Positions 33,723 to 42,346 of a stretch of 64,000 nucleotides of DNA are shown here, in pieces. The notes below the pieces were generated by a model, which was not told the DNA's origin, ran no database searches, and saw only the letters and a program-made list of their open reading frames with translations. Source of the DNA: Asanoa sp040676615 (GTDB lineage: Bacteria > Actinomycetota > Actinomycetes > Mycobacteriales > Micromonosporaceae); assembly GCF_040676615.1 (NCBI RefSeq), contig NZ_JBFAPI010000011.1:62001-126000 (forward strand), given 5' to 3'. The position numbers were made by a program, and so were the translations under genes. Numbering within the stretch: the first letter of the stretch is position 1; every line of letters starts with the position of its first letter.

Positions 33723-33974
33723 AGCAAGGTCCAGATTGCTGCGCAGGCGGCCACTCGCTCGTGATCCGTTGACCGCAACAGGTGGCAACGTTCAACGAGC
33801 CTTGGTCAATGCCCACGAGCGAACGGAACGCTTGGCCCACAGCGGCTTCACCCCCACCGCGACCCGGCACGGCGGCCGGCCGTCGGTGGTCGCCACGCTC
33901 CGCCGGCGGGTCGCCCGCGAGGGCGTGCCGGCCGGTTTGCCGACCGGGACGACGTTCACCGACACGGGACGTCC

Positions 33975-34110
33975 GGTGACGGAGTTCGGTGGCGAGGAGC
34001 AGGGCATGGGTCGAGATCGCGACGCAGTGGAACGATGTCTCCAGCGACGAGGTCGCCAACACGACCAACACCGGCGCGGACGCCACTGTGAGGAAGTAGG
34101 GCGCGGGCTG
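33975..34110 (+). pseudogene. Decayed fragment of gyrB
   Basis: Matches the intact gyrB (complement of about 11105-11260). A 28-base stretch GAGTTCGGTGGCGAGGAGC..ATGG is identical, followed by a 2-base deletion, GTCGAGATCGC, GCAGTGGAACGA, and after a gap CGCCAACACGA-CAACAC. It covers the GyrB segment from VIEFGGEEQGM to THEE, with frameshifts. Orientation is opposite to the true gyrB. Sequence either side is not recognisably gyrase. Confidence 0.85.
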
Positions 34111-34887
34111 ACGATGTACGGCCACACGAAGACGACGGCACTGCAGCTGATCGACGGCCGCGGGCGTCTCCAGGCGTTCGCGGATTGCGATGCCTCCGAC
34201 GCGCGGGGCCCAGTCTGCGTGCACCCGACGACTGCGCATCAGAAGGCAGTCCATTCGTAACGAGTTCAACGCGCTTGGTTTCGACGATCCCGTCAGCCTC
34301 TGGAAATCGCTAAACGCGATCAGTGGCCGCGCCAGCCCGGCCCTCAGGCGCGAAGGGCGAGGAGATCCGGGACGGCACCGATCCGCGCGGCCACGATGGT
34401 CGAGCCCTGGCCGCCGGTTACGCGCCTCGACCGTTAACCAGGCAGCCTCCCGCGATGTGACGTGGCGACGGTGAAAGAGTCGACCGTGCTCACTGTCGCA
34501 AGACCATCTCCGGGTTGATGGATCGTGAACTGGCGAGCTCGCCGCACTCTCCAGGGCGCAGGCGCTCCTAGCGCCTTTCGGTGTGGGCAGCCCCGGGGAC
34601 CACTTCGCTGCGGCGCTCGCGGCCACTGCGCGTGGGCGTTGTCGACGCCGGTGAAACTCTTCGCCTGCGGCCGGCCCAACGGTTGATACGGCCGGGACTC
34701 CCGGTTGCGCACGCGAGGTCGGGCTCCGAAAGTTTGTCGTCGCCTTCGCCGCTGATTTAACGACGCTCGCTCGCGCATCGCCGTCCCCGGGTAGCTGGAT
34801 CCGTTGGAGCGGACCTCACGGAACGCCGGAGCCGTGTCTCACCGGTGACCGTTCCGATCGGAGCCTTGCTCAGTGGACGGGTAGAGG

Positions 34888-34901
34888 GTTTCACGTGAAA
34901 C
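34888..34901. promoter_or_regulatory. parS: parS site 7
   Basis: GTTTCACGTGAAAC, exact core; extended 3' to CA as in the 16-mer consensus. Confidence 0.93.
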
Positions 34902-35981
34902 ATCGGTCCCGCGCCTACGAGTCGCCGCGACCGCCGCTTCGGCAGAGCGTGGGTTGTACCGCCTCCTTGGCGATGCGTCCGCCTCATCTCCTACCGGTCG
35001 GCCGACCTGGGCGACCTAGCTACCAGAGAGCAGGAACCGCGTGCGGCGGTGGTCGACGCGTTAAGGCGCTCGGTCGCTGACAAGCCGAGGCGACCGGCAA
35101 CCGCTGCAGGCGAAGGCACACGGCGGACTTCGCGAACCGCACGCCAGGACCGAAGAGGTGCAGCCCGCCCGGAGAGGCGTTGCCTCTCGGGCCTCGTGAC
35201 GTAGCCGCAGACACAGTGGCGACAGCGGCGGCAGGACGGTGAAACGCGCAAGCTCGGCTCGGTGACCCACCGGACTCGATCGGCGCCTGGCCCTCGGTCC
35301 GAGCCGCATGCGCGGCCGCGTCGGCCACGACCCGGTCGTTCACCAACGTCGTCCGCTGGCGCGGTGGTGGACGGACGCCGGCTCGGCCTGCCTTGACTGC
35401 GGACTTGGAGCTACCCGGTCTTCGTGGCGGCGTCGACACCAGGAATGGCGTGGAGTCGCACCGACGTACCGCACTGAATCGACGCCGCGGCGGCCCGGCC
35501 TGATTACGTCCGACGCCGTCTGCTCGCGGTGGCAAAGGCGCGGACTGTCCCTCTGGATCCACCGAGACGAGACACCGCTAGCGAATCCTGCCGACTCCCG
35601 GCCGCGATCCGAGCGTCGCTGCCACTCGCCCTCAGCGTCCTCGCCTCTGCCTTCTCCACGGAAGTGTCACGACCGGCACCGCTACCGCAGGCCACCGTCA
35701 GCAACGCGCCAGGTGCGGTCGCTCTCTGAAGACGGCGACGGCGGTCGGCCGCGGCCCTGCGCGAAGCACCGCACCGCAAGCACATGCATCCAACACGCAA
35801 GACCTGTGTCGCGGATGACCCTCGCAGCCCGCTGGCGCATCGCGTCCCACAATCCTCAGGCCACCCCACCCGTGATCACGAGAAACCACGTTCGGCCGCT
35901 GACCTCTGCCGGCGGATGGAGGAGGCGATCTACGTCTATGGCGGGCGGGACTGGGAACAGAGCCCCACATCGCCAAAACCC

Positions 35982-35995
35982 GTTTCACGTGAAAC
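35982..35995. promoter_or_regulatory. parS: parS site 8
   Basis: GTTTCACGTGAAAC, exact core, 22 bases before the acetyltransferase ATG. Confidence 0.93.
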
Positions 35996-36017
35996 GAAGG
36001 AGCCTCAGAATCTGAGG

Positions 36018-36527
36018 ATGCGGATACGAGACGCGCGGTCCGACGATCTCGCGCGGCTACGAGAGATCGAGCGCTCCGCCGGCGAACTGTTCCGCGCGAT
36101 CGGCATGCCAGAGATCGCCGACGACGACCCACCATCGTCCGCCGAGCTCACCCACTACCAACGCGCCGGCGTCGCCTGGGTCGCTACCACCGAGGCCGAC
36201 GAGGTGGTCGCCTACCTCTTCGCGGAACCGCTCGACGGCAATCTCCACCTAGAGCAGCTCTCCGTACACCAGAACCACGCCCGGCAGGGAATCGGCCGTA
36301 AGCTGATCACCCACGCCGCGCAACACGCGGCTGGCAAGAACATGCCGGGCCTCACGCTGACGACGTTCCGGGACGTCCCATGGAACGCCCCGTACTACGA
36401 GCGCTGCGGCTTCCACACCCTCGGAGAGCAGGAAATCGGCCCAGGCCTGCGAGCCAGACGCGAACAGGAAGCCGCCCACGGCCTTGCCCGCTGGCCGCGC
36501 GTGTGCATGCGCAGACCCACGACCTAG
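36018..36527 (+). CDS. GNAT family acetyltransferase
   Basis: Transfers an acetyl group from acetyl-CoA to an unknown amine. 169 residues from ATG at 36018, opening MRIRDARSDDLARLREIE. Acetyl-CoA loop HQNHARQGIGRKLI (Q/R-x-x-G-x-G/A form) near 93-106, then a C-terminal YYERCGFHTLGEQE segment. Start is 22 bases from a parS site and directly follows a 7-bp hairpin; GAAGGAG at 35995-36001 is the only possible ribosome site, rather far. A longer in-frame reading through parS exists but is less likely. Stop overlaps the convergent ligase gene. Confidence 0.9.
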   Translation: MRIRDARSDDLARLREIERSAGELFRAIGMPEIADDDPPSSAELTHYQRAGVAWVATTEADEVVAYLFAEPLDGNLHLEQLSVHQNHARQGIGRKLITHAAQHAAGKNMPGLTLTTFRDVPWNAPYYERCGFHTLGEQEIGPGLRARREQEAAHGLARWPRVCMRRPTT

Positions 36528-37486
36528 CTCAGGGAAGCCCGCCCCGCCGATCGCGACACCATCGCCGCGAGAACCTTGCCGAAGTCCAACCCAGCGGCCT
36601 GGATCGCCATCGGCATCAACGACGTCTCCGTCATCCCCGGGGCGACGTTGACCTCGAGAACATGCGGCGCACCGAACTCGTCGACGATCATGTCGACGCG
36701 CGACAGGTCACGCAGACCCAGTGCGTTGTGTGCCGCCACCGCCGTCTCGGCGACCACGGCCGCGGCCGACTCGTCTAGGCGCGCCGGCGTGTGCCACGTG
36801 GTCAGCCCGGCCGTGTAGCGCGCCGCGTAGTCGTACACCCCATTGCGCGGCACGATCTCAACAGCGGGCAGCGCCTGGGGCCCGTCGCCAAGGTCGATCA
36901 CGGTGACCGCGACGTCCATGCCGGTGACATAACGCTCGACCAGCGCGGTGGAGTCATAGGCGAAGCAACCCACCATCGCCGCCGGGAGGGAGCCTTCGTC
37001 ACGCACGACGGCCGCGCCCAGGCCGGAACCGCCCTGGGCCGGCTTGACCATCAACGGCAGCCCCAACCGCGACGCGATGCGCTCCAGCACCGCGACGGCG
37101 CCCAACTCGGAGAACCGGTCATGCGGCAACGCCACCCAATCGGGTGTCGGGATGCCGGCCTCGCGCAGCACCGCCTTCGCCGACGGCTTGTCCCACGCGA
37201 GCCGGGACGCGAGCGCGTCGCAGCCGACGTAGGGCACGTCGCACAGGTCAAGGACACCGCGCAACGAGCCGTCTTCGCCCGTCGCCCCGTGCAGGGCGAT
37301 CACCACCGCGTCCGGCGGATCGGAACGCAGCGCCGGCAGCAACGACACGTCGGCGTCGCGCTGCTGGGCGTCGATGCCGGCCGCGCGTAGCGCGTCGATC
37401 ACCCGACGACCGGACTTCAGTGAGACATCCCGTTCGTAGGACAACCCGCCGGCAAGGACGAGGACGCGCAGATCGGTGCCGCTCAT
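36524..37486 (-). CDS. D-alanine--D-alanine ligase family protein
   Basis: ATP-grasp enzyme joining two D-alanines (or a related dipeptide) for peptidoglycan. 320 residues. GGLSYERDVSLKSG at 13-26 is a variant of the usual GGxSxEHxVS motif (R for H). IALHGATGEDGSLRG, LMVKPAQGGSGLGA and C-terminal LEVNVAPGMTETSL match the family. Many actinobacteria keep such a second Ddl near parAB. The E-R instead of E-H in the first motif leaves some doubt whether it is the housekeeping enzyme. Confidence 0.92.
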   Translation of the reverse strand: MSGTDLRVLVLAGGLSYERDVSLKSGRRVIDALRAAGIDAQQRDADVSLLPALRSDPPDAVVIALHGATGEDGSLRGVLDLCDVPYVGCDALASRLAWDKPSAKAVLREAGIPTPDWVALPHDRFSELGAVAVLERIASRLGLPLMVKPAQGGSGLGAAVVRDEGSLPAAMVGCFAYDSTALVERYVTGMDVAVTVIDLGDGPQALPAVEIVPRNGVYDYAARYTAGLTTWHTPARLDESAAAVVAETAVAAHNALGLRDLSRVDMIVDEFGAPHVLEVNVAPGMTETSLMPMAIQAAGLDFGKVLAAMVSRSAGRASLS

Positions 37487-37494
37487 AAGTCAGA

Positions 37495-38811
37495 TCATGC
37501 CAAGTCGGGACCGGGGGTGTCGGATCCGGCCTGCCCACGGCGGCGGTTGGCCACGGCGCTGATGGCACCGAACACCTGCCGCATGGCCAGGTCCTGCTCC
37601 ATCACCCCGGCGAGCCGTCGGACGCCCTCGCGGATCCGCTCCGGCGCCGGGAACGAGAAGTTGAGCCGCATGTTGCTGCCGCCGGTGCCGTCTGCGTAGA
37701 AGCCGGTGCCGGGAACGTAGGCGACCCGGGCCGCGATCGCCCGCGGCATCATCGCCTTCGAGTCGAGGCCGGGTGGCAGGGTCGCCCAGACGAACAGGCC
37801 GCCAGTTGGGCGGGTCCAGGTCGTACCTTCGGGCATCAGGTCGGTGAGCGCCTCCAGCAGCGCGTCGCGGCGCTCCCGGTAGACCTCGCGGTAGGTCTTT
37901 ATCTGCTCGCGCCACGGCATCGTCGACAGGTAGGTGGTCACCGCCGCCTGCGCGAACGCGCTCGGGCACAGGATCTGCGACTCAGAGGCGATCACGAGCT
38001 TCTCGCGTACGGCGTGCGGCGCCAAGATCCAGCCGACCCGCAGGCCGGGGGCGAACGTCTTGGAGAACGTCGAAAGGTAGAAGACACCTTCGCGTCGCCG
38101 GGCACGCAGCGGCGCGGGCGCCTCGCCGTCGAAGGAGAGTTGCCCATAGGGGTCGTCTTCGACCACCAGCAGGCCGGCCCGCTCGCAGATGTCGAGCACC
38201 TGGTCGCGCCGCTCGTCGGTCAACGTGACGCCGGCCGGGTTCTGGTAGGTCGGGATCGTGTAGAGGAACTTCGCCCGCCGCCCGGAGCGGGCGACGTCGG
38301 CGATCGCGGCCTCCAGGGCCGACGGGATCAGCCCGTCGTCGTCCATCGCTACGTGCACGACGTGGGCCTGCGCGGCCTGAAAGGCGCCCAGCGCACCGAC
38401 GTAGGTCGGCCCCTCGGCCAGCACCACGTCGCCGGGGTCGAGAAAGAGCCGGGACACAAGATCGAGGGCCTGCTGGCCCCCGACGGTGACGACGACATCG
38501 TCCGGCGAAGCGCCGGCGGCTGCGTCGATGCCGGAGAGCGCCATCACCTCGCAGATCCGCTCGCGCAATTCGGGTGTGCCCTGCCCGATCCCGTATTGCA
38601 GCGTGCTGGTCCCATGATCAGCGGCGAGGCTGCCGAGCATCTCCCCGACGGCGTCGAGCGGAAGCGCGGCGATGTAGGGAGCACCACCGGCGAGCGAGAC
38701 GACCTCGGGGCGGCTGGCGACGGCGAACAGAGCTCGAATCTCCGATGCCGTCATGCCGCGCACCCGCCGCGCATAGCGGTCGGTATAGTCGTCGAGCGTC
38801 GTCCCGGTCAT
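37495..38811 (-). CDS. PLP-dependent aminotransferase (class I/II)
   Basis: Transaminase of 438 residues, most like 2-aminoadipate/LysN or MocR-type catalytic domains, here without an HTH. Pyridoxal lysine lies in STFSKTFAPGLRVGW; other family marks are QYGIGQGTPELRERI, TVGGQQALDLVSRL, EGPTYVGAL, PTYQNPAGV and VEDDPYGQLSF. Starts eight bases upstream of nothing else on this strand; its stop lies eight bases before the ligase start, so the two could be one transcript. True substrate cannot be told from sequence. Confidence 0.92.
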   Translation of the reverse strand: MTGTTLDDYTDRYARRVRGMTASEIRALFAVASRPEVVSLAGGAPYIAALPLDAVGEMLGSLAADHGTSTLQYGIGQGTPELRERICEVMALSGIDAAAGASPDDVVVTVGGQQALDLVSRLFLDPGDVVLAEGPTYVGALGAFQAAQAHVVHVAMDDDGLIPSALEAAIADVARSGRRAKFLYTIPTYQNPAGVTLTDERRDQVLDICERAGLLVVEDDPYGQLSFDGEAPAPLRARRREGVFYLSTFSKTFAPGLRVGWILAPHAVREKLVIASESQILCPSAFAQAAVTTYLSTMPWREQIKTYREVYRERRDALLEALTDLMPEGTTWTRPTGGLFVWATLPPGLDSKAMMPRAIAARVAYVPGTGFYADGTGGSNMRLNFSFPAPERIREGVRRLAGVMEQDLAMRQVFGAISAVANRRRGQAGSDTPGPDLA

Positions 38812-39075
38812 GCCCTACCTCGCCTTCGGGCTCTGCTGGTTGGTTGATGGTAGACCGAGGGCCCGATAGCCACCTTCGGGTTACCGGCGGGCAGTCCATA
38901 TCGCGGAATCCAGGGTCCTCCGGCAGGTCAGCGCCGCGACCCGCGATGTCCGACCTCTCCCGTCCTGCACGGTTCCGGCGTACGATCGCTGGTTGGGGCA
39001 GGCGGGCGGCACGCGACTTCCACCGTGCTCCGATAACCGTGAATTAGGCAACCGAGCGGTTTTCGAGGTTCCGCA
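38812..39075. other. Divergent intergenic region
   Basis: 264 bases between the aminotransferase and acetyltransferase starts; promoter region for both. No DnaA box or parS seen. Confidence 0.5.
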
Positions 39076-39732
39076 ATGTCACGTCGCCTGGTCAGTCTCA
39101 CCCTGGACACCCTGGAAGACCTGCCGCGCCCCTGCCGGCAATGCGTCTATTGGGAGCTCGATCCGGTATCAGCCGAGCGCGCCTGTGCCGCCGGCGACCC
39201 GGGCCTGGAAAAGGAGGCCTGGGTCTCGCAGACCCTCCTGGAATGGGGCTCCTGCGGCAAGCTGATCTACGTCGACGGCATGCCGGCCGGCTTCGTGCTG
39301 TTCGCCCCGCCGGCGTACGTCCCACGTTCGATGGCGTTCCCCACCTCCCCGGTCTCGGCCGACGCCGCCCTGTTGATGAACGCCCACGTGGTCGCCGCCT
39401 TCGCCGGGGGCGGCCTGGGCCGGATGCTGGTCCAGGGCGTGGCGCGCGACCTGGTCAAACGCGGCATAAAGGCAATAGAGGCCTTCGGCGACGCAAAGTT
39501 CGGTGACCTCCCCGACGAGCCAGGCTGCCTGGCCCCCGCCGATTTCTTCCTTTCCGTCGGCTTCAAAACGGTCCGCCCGCATCCGCGCTATCCGCGACTC
39601 CGCCTCGAACTGCGCACCGCACTCTCGTGGAAGTCCGACGTCGAATACGCCCTGGAGAAGCTCCTCGGCTCGATGAGCCCGGAAAGCATCCTGCGGCCTG
39701 TCCGCCCGGCAACAAGGGCGAGCAACAGCTGA
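39076..39732 (+). CDS. GNAT family acetyltransferase, Cys-rich N-terminus
   Basis: 218 residues. ATG at 39076. N-terminal CRQCVYWELDP (two cysteines) is followed by a GNAT domain with GSCGKLIYVDGMPAGFVLFAPP, AAFAGGGLGRMLVQGVARDLVKRG (acetyl-CoA loop) and a C-terminal FFLSVGFKTVRPHPRYPRLRLEL. This type is common near parAB in actinobacteria. Substrate unknown. Ends just before the palindrome repeat array. Confidence 0.9.
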   Translation: MSRRLVSLTLDTLEDLPRPCRQCVYWELDPVSAERACAAGDPGLEKEAWVSQTLLEWGSCGKLIYVDGMPAGFVLFAPPAYVPRSMAFPTSPVSADAALLMNAHVVAAFAGGGLGRMLVQGVARDLVKRGIKAIEAFGDAKFGDLPDEPGCLAPADFFLSVGFKTVRPHPRYPRLRLELRTALSWKSDVEYALEKLLGSMSPESILRPVRPATRASNS

Positions 39733-40594
39733 AACGGGAACATCCCAAAACTGTCCCGGGTCCGTCGGCGAAACGACGTCGCTCCCGCCGGGGACCACCG
39801 CTGACGCGTCGCTACCAGGGCCACGCGACTGCGCCGCCGTCTGGTCCTGGCAACGGAGGCGTTGACGCGGGTTGCGGCAACAGGGGTGTTGACCGCGGGT
39901 TGCGGCAACGGGAGTGTTGACCCCGGCTTGCGGCAACCGGGGTGTTGACCGCGGCTTGCGGCAACGGGAGTGTTGACTGCGGGTTGCGGCAACGGTCGGC
40001 GACCGGTTGCGGGCCGGGACGTCGGGGTTGAGGCCGTGACCGTGTGGTTGCCGCAACCGCTGCCGCGGACGGGTACCACAGGACGCTTGAGGGGGGTTGC
40101 CGCATCGTTGCAGTTGCGGCAATGGGTGTCGCGGCGACGCACTCCGCGACCCGGTCGCTGGCGTCCGTGCCGCCTGCACGGTTGCGGCGCCGGCCGAGAT
40201 GCCCTCGTCCGCGTGCTTGCCGCAACGGCTGTCGCCGAGGGGGCACCCTCCGCTTGAGGGGTCGGCGCATCGTTGCAGTGCGGCAATGGGCATCGCGGTG
40301 ACGCCACCACGCGACCCGGTTTCTGGCGTCCGTGCCGGCGGCACCGTTGCGGCAACGGCTGGGGACCCCAGCGAAGGAGTTGCTGGCGTCCGTGCGTTGC
40401 GGCAACGGCTGGGAACCCTAGCGAGAAGGTTGCTGACCCCGCGTGCCGGCGGCACCGTTGCGGCAACGGCTGGCGACACCAGCGAAGAAGTTGTTGGCGT
40501 GCTCAGCCGGAAGGTGTCGCATCGTTGCGGCAACGGCCTCTGTGGGGGCGCGTTGAGTCCGCACCGGCGACCGACAACCAGAACCGTGGAGCGG
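39733..40594. repeat. Intergenic array of GTTGC-S-GCAAC palindromes
   Basis: About 13 copies of the palindrome (8 exact) between two convergent genes: the five tandem units, then longer repeats. Two are the 15-bp form CCGTTGCGGCAACGG. A ~167-bp unit starting CTTGAGGGG recurs at 40086 and 40253; a ~60-bp unit (GCGTCCGTGCCGGCGGCACC..CAACGGCTGG..CCCAGCGA) recurs three times between 40326 and 40490. Last copy 40524-40534. No convincing gene. Confidence 0.85.
39861..39999. repeat. 28-bp tandem repeat (5 units) with palindromic core
   Basis: Five units starting at 39861, 39888, 39916, 39944 and 39972: GTTGACCGCGG then (G/C)TTGCGGCAAC then GGGAGT. No spacers, so not CRISPR. The core GTTGC-G-GCAAC is an 11-bp palindrome. 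Confidence 0.88.
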
Positions 40595-41779
40595 TCACGC
40601 CGGCGCCGCGGCGGCGGCGATCGCGGCGCGGAGTTCACGCACGTCGATCGAGCCGGTAGGCACGTCCTGGTCGATCGGGTAGTACATCCGCTGCACGGCG
40701 GCGACCACCGCCTCGACCACCTGGTCGCGGAATCGGGGATCGACCAGCTTGGCCCGGTCCTGCGGCGAAGTCAGATAACCAACCTCGACCCGCACCGCCG
40801 GCATCTTGGTCAACCGCAGCAGCTCCCACGTCTTCGCGTGGGTCTGGCAGTTGCGCAAGCCGGTACGCACGACGATCTCGCGCTGCACCAGCCCGGCCAG
40901 CCGCTCACCCACCGTCGACGCGGCGCCGTGGTTGGTGCCGTAGTGGTAGGTCGCCACGCCGTCGGCCTCGGGGTTGGCGTGGCCGTCGATGTGCAGCGAG
41001 ATGAACAGGTCGCCGCCCAGCTCGTTGGCCAACTGCGCCCGCTCCAGGTCAGTCAGCTCGCCGGACGGGGCCGGGCCGCGGGTCAGGTGGACCCGCATTC
41101 CGGCGGCCGCGAGCCGGCCCTCGAGCCGGGCCGCCATGTCATAGGCCAACTCGGCCTCGGTCCAGCGCAGCGCGCCCTCGGGCACCACCACACCGGGGTC
41201 AGGGCCGCCGTGGCCGGGGTCGACGATCACGGTCTTGCCAACCAGGTTGGGGCCCGAGTGGCGGAACGCGTCGGACTCGCGCAGCCACTGCGGTCGACCG
41301 CCGATGACCTTGCGGCCGAGGCGGCGCAGGGCGTGCATGGTCTGTGGGCCGCAGGCGCCGTCGGGGGCGAGCCCGACCTCGCGCTGGAACTGGGCCACCG
41401 CCCGGGCCGTGCGGGCGCCGTAGACACTGTCTGCGCGGCCGACGTCGTACCCCATCTCGAGCAGTCGCTCTTGCAGGGTTCGGACGTCTTCGCCGGTCAG
41501 CGGGTCGGGGATGGCCTGGTAGAGGGTGCGTGAGCCGAGCCGCCAACGGGCCGCGACCAGCGCGCGCCAGGTCTCGGCACCGACCGCTCCGTCAACGCTG
41601 AGGCCACGGCCCTGCTGGAACGCCCGCACCGCCCGCTCGGTCGCCTCGTCGAAGTCGGTGGACTCGAACTCCTCGCCCGGCGAGGTGGCGTGTGCGCCCG
41701 GGATCAACCCGAGGCCGACGAGGATGCCTCGGATCTCGGTAACCGCGGGACCACGGTCTCCACGTCGGACAACACGCAC
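40595..41779 (-). CDS. N-acetylmuramoyl-L-alanine amidase, CwlM-like
   Basis: 394 residues: two peptidoglycan-binding modules (1-70 and 85-155, e.g. GVYGART-like ADSVYGARTARAVAQFQ) and an Amidase_3 domain with VIVDPGHGGPDPG, glutamate in TEAELAYDMAARLE, FISLHIDGHANP and VRVEVGYLTSPQD. No signal peptide, so cytosolic like mycobacterial CwlM, which acts as a regulator of peptidoglycan precursor synthesis rather than as a secreted lysin. Position next to trxA/trxB/sigM/murJ matches the cwlM locus of mycobacteria. Catalytic residues appear intact. Confidence 0.9.
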   Translation of the reverse strand: MRVVRRGDRGPAVTEIRGILVGLGLIPGAHATSPGEEFESTDFDEATERAVRAFQQGRGLSVDGAVGAETWRALVAARWRLGSRTLYQAIPDPLTGEDVRTLQERLLEMGYDVGRADSVYGARTARAVAQFQREVGLAPDGACGPQTMHALRRLGRKVIGGRPQWLRESDAFRHSGPNLVGKTVIVDPGHGGPDPGVVVPEGALRWTEAELAYDMAARLEGRLAAAGMRVHLTRGPAPSGELTDLERAQLANELGGDLFISLHIDGHANPEADGVATYHYGTNHGAASTVGERLAGLVQREIVVRTGLRNCQTHAKTWELLRLTKMPAVRVEVGYLTSPQDRAKLVDPRFRDQVVEAVVAAVQRMYYPIDQDVPTGSIDVRELRAAIAAAAAPA

Positions 41780-41879
41780 GGACTACCTCCTCCGGGTGAC
41801 ACGAGCCGCGCTCCCGGAGCCTATCGTGGCTGCCTGGCCAGGGCCGGAAGGATCAGGAGACGGCGGGCACACACGACGC

Positions 41880-41908
41880 GGCCCCCGCATCCGGTGGGTG
41901 CGGGGGCC
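41880..41908 (-). terminator. Terminator after trxA
   Basis: Ten-bp arms GGCCCCCGCA (41880-41889) and TGCGGGGGCC (41899-41908), 16 bases past the trxA stop and before the amidase start. Confidence 0.75.
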
Positions 41909-41923
41909 GTCGCGAAACGTGAA

Positions 41924-42247
41924 TCAGAAGGCCGACTCGATGAGTTTGACCAGGTCACCCTTCGGGCGTGCGCCGGCGACCGACTGCACCGGCTCGCCGC
42001 CCCTGAAGACGGTCAGGGTCGGGACCGACATCACGCGGTACGCGCGGGCCGTCTCCGGGTTTTCGTCGATGTTGAGCTTGACGATGCGGACCTTGTCGCC
42101 CATCTCGTTGGCGATCTCTTCGAGAAGTGGCTCAACCTTGCGGCACGGCGCGCACCACTCGGCCCAGAAGTCGACGAGCACGGGTGTGTCCGCCTGCAGG
42201 ACATCGTTGACGAAGTTGGCGTCCGTCACCGATTTGGTTGCTCCCAC
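41924..42247 (-). CDS. trxA: Thioredoxin
   Basis: 107-residue disulfide reductase with active site WCAPC in FWAEWCAPCRKVEPL. GTG at 42247 gives VGATKSVTDANF, with GGAGGAG ten bases upstream; the longer in-frame start has no such site. cis-proline region MSVPTLTVFRGGEPV present. Next to its reductase trxB. Confidence 0.97.
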   Translation of the reverse strand: MGATKSVTDANFVNDVLQADTPVLVDFWAEWCAPCRKVEPLLEEIANEMGDKVRIVKLNIDENPETARAYRVMSVPTLTVFRGGEPVQSVAGARPKGDLVKLIESAF

Positions 42248-42346
42248 TTGAAAACCCTCCTCCGGGCCAACGAATGCTGAATTGAGTATGTAGTTTCCGG
42301 GTACGCCCGGCGGCATGTCGTGTCCGGACTCACGCCCAGCCGAAGA

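Larger units (their letters stand above)
33049..36000. other. Gene-poor region with parS sites and pseudogene remains
   Basis: About 3 kb with no convincing intact gene on either strand; frames are short and codon use is not gene-like. Holds three exact parS sites, a gyrB fragment, and GTCCACAG at 33158-33165. Confidence 0.6.

Noticed and set aside
33712..34626. Minus-strand ORF of 304 codons
   Set aside because: Overlaps the gyrB fragment and has no recognisable domain or ribosome site.
39861..40534. CRISPR array
   Set aside because: Units are contiguous with no unique spacers, the repeat core is a short palindrome and no cas genes are near.
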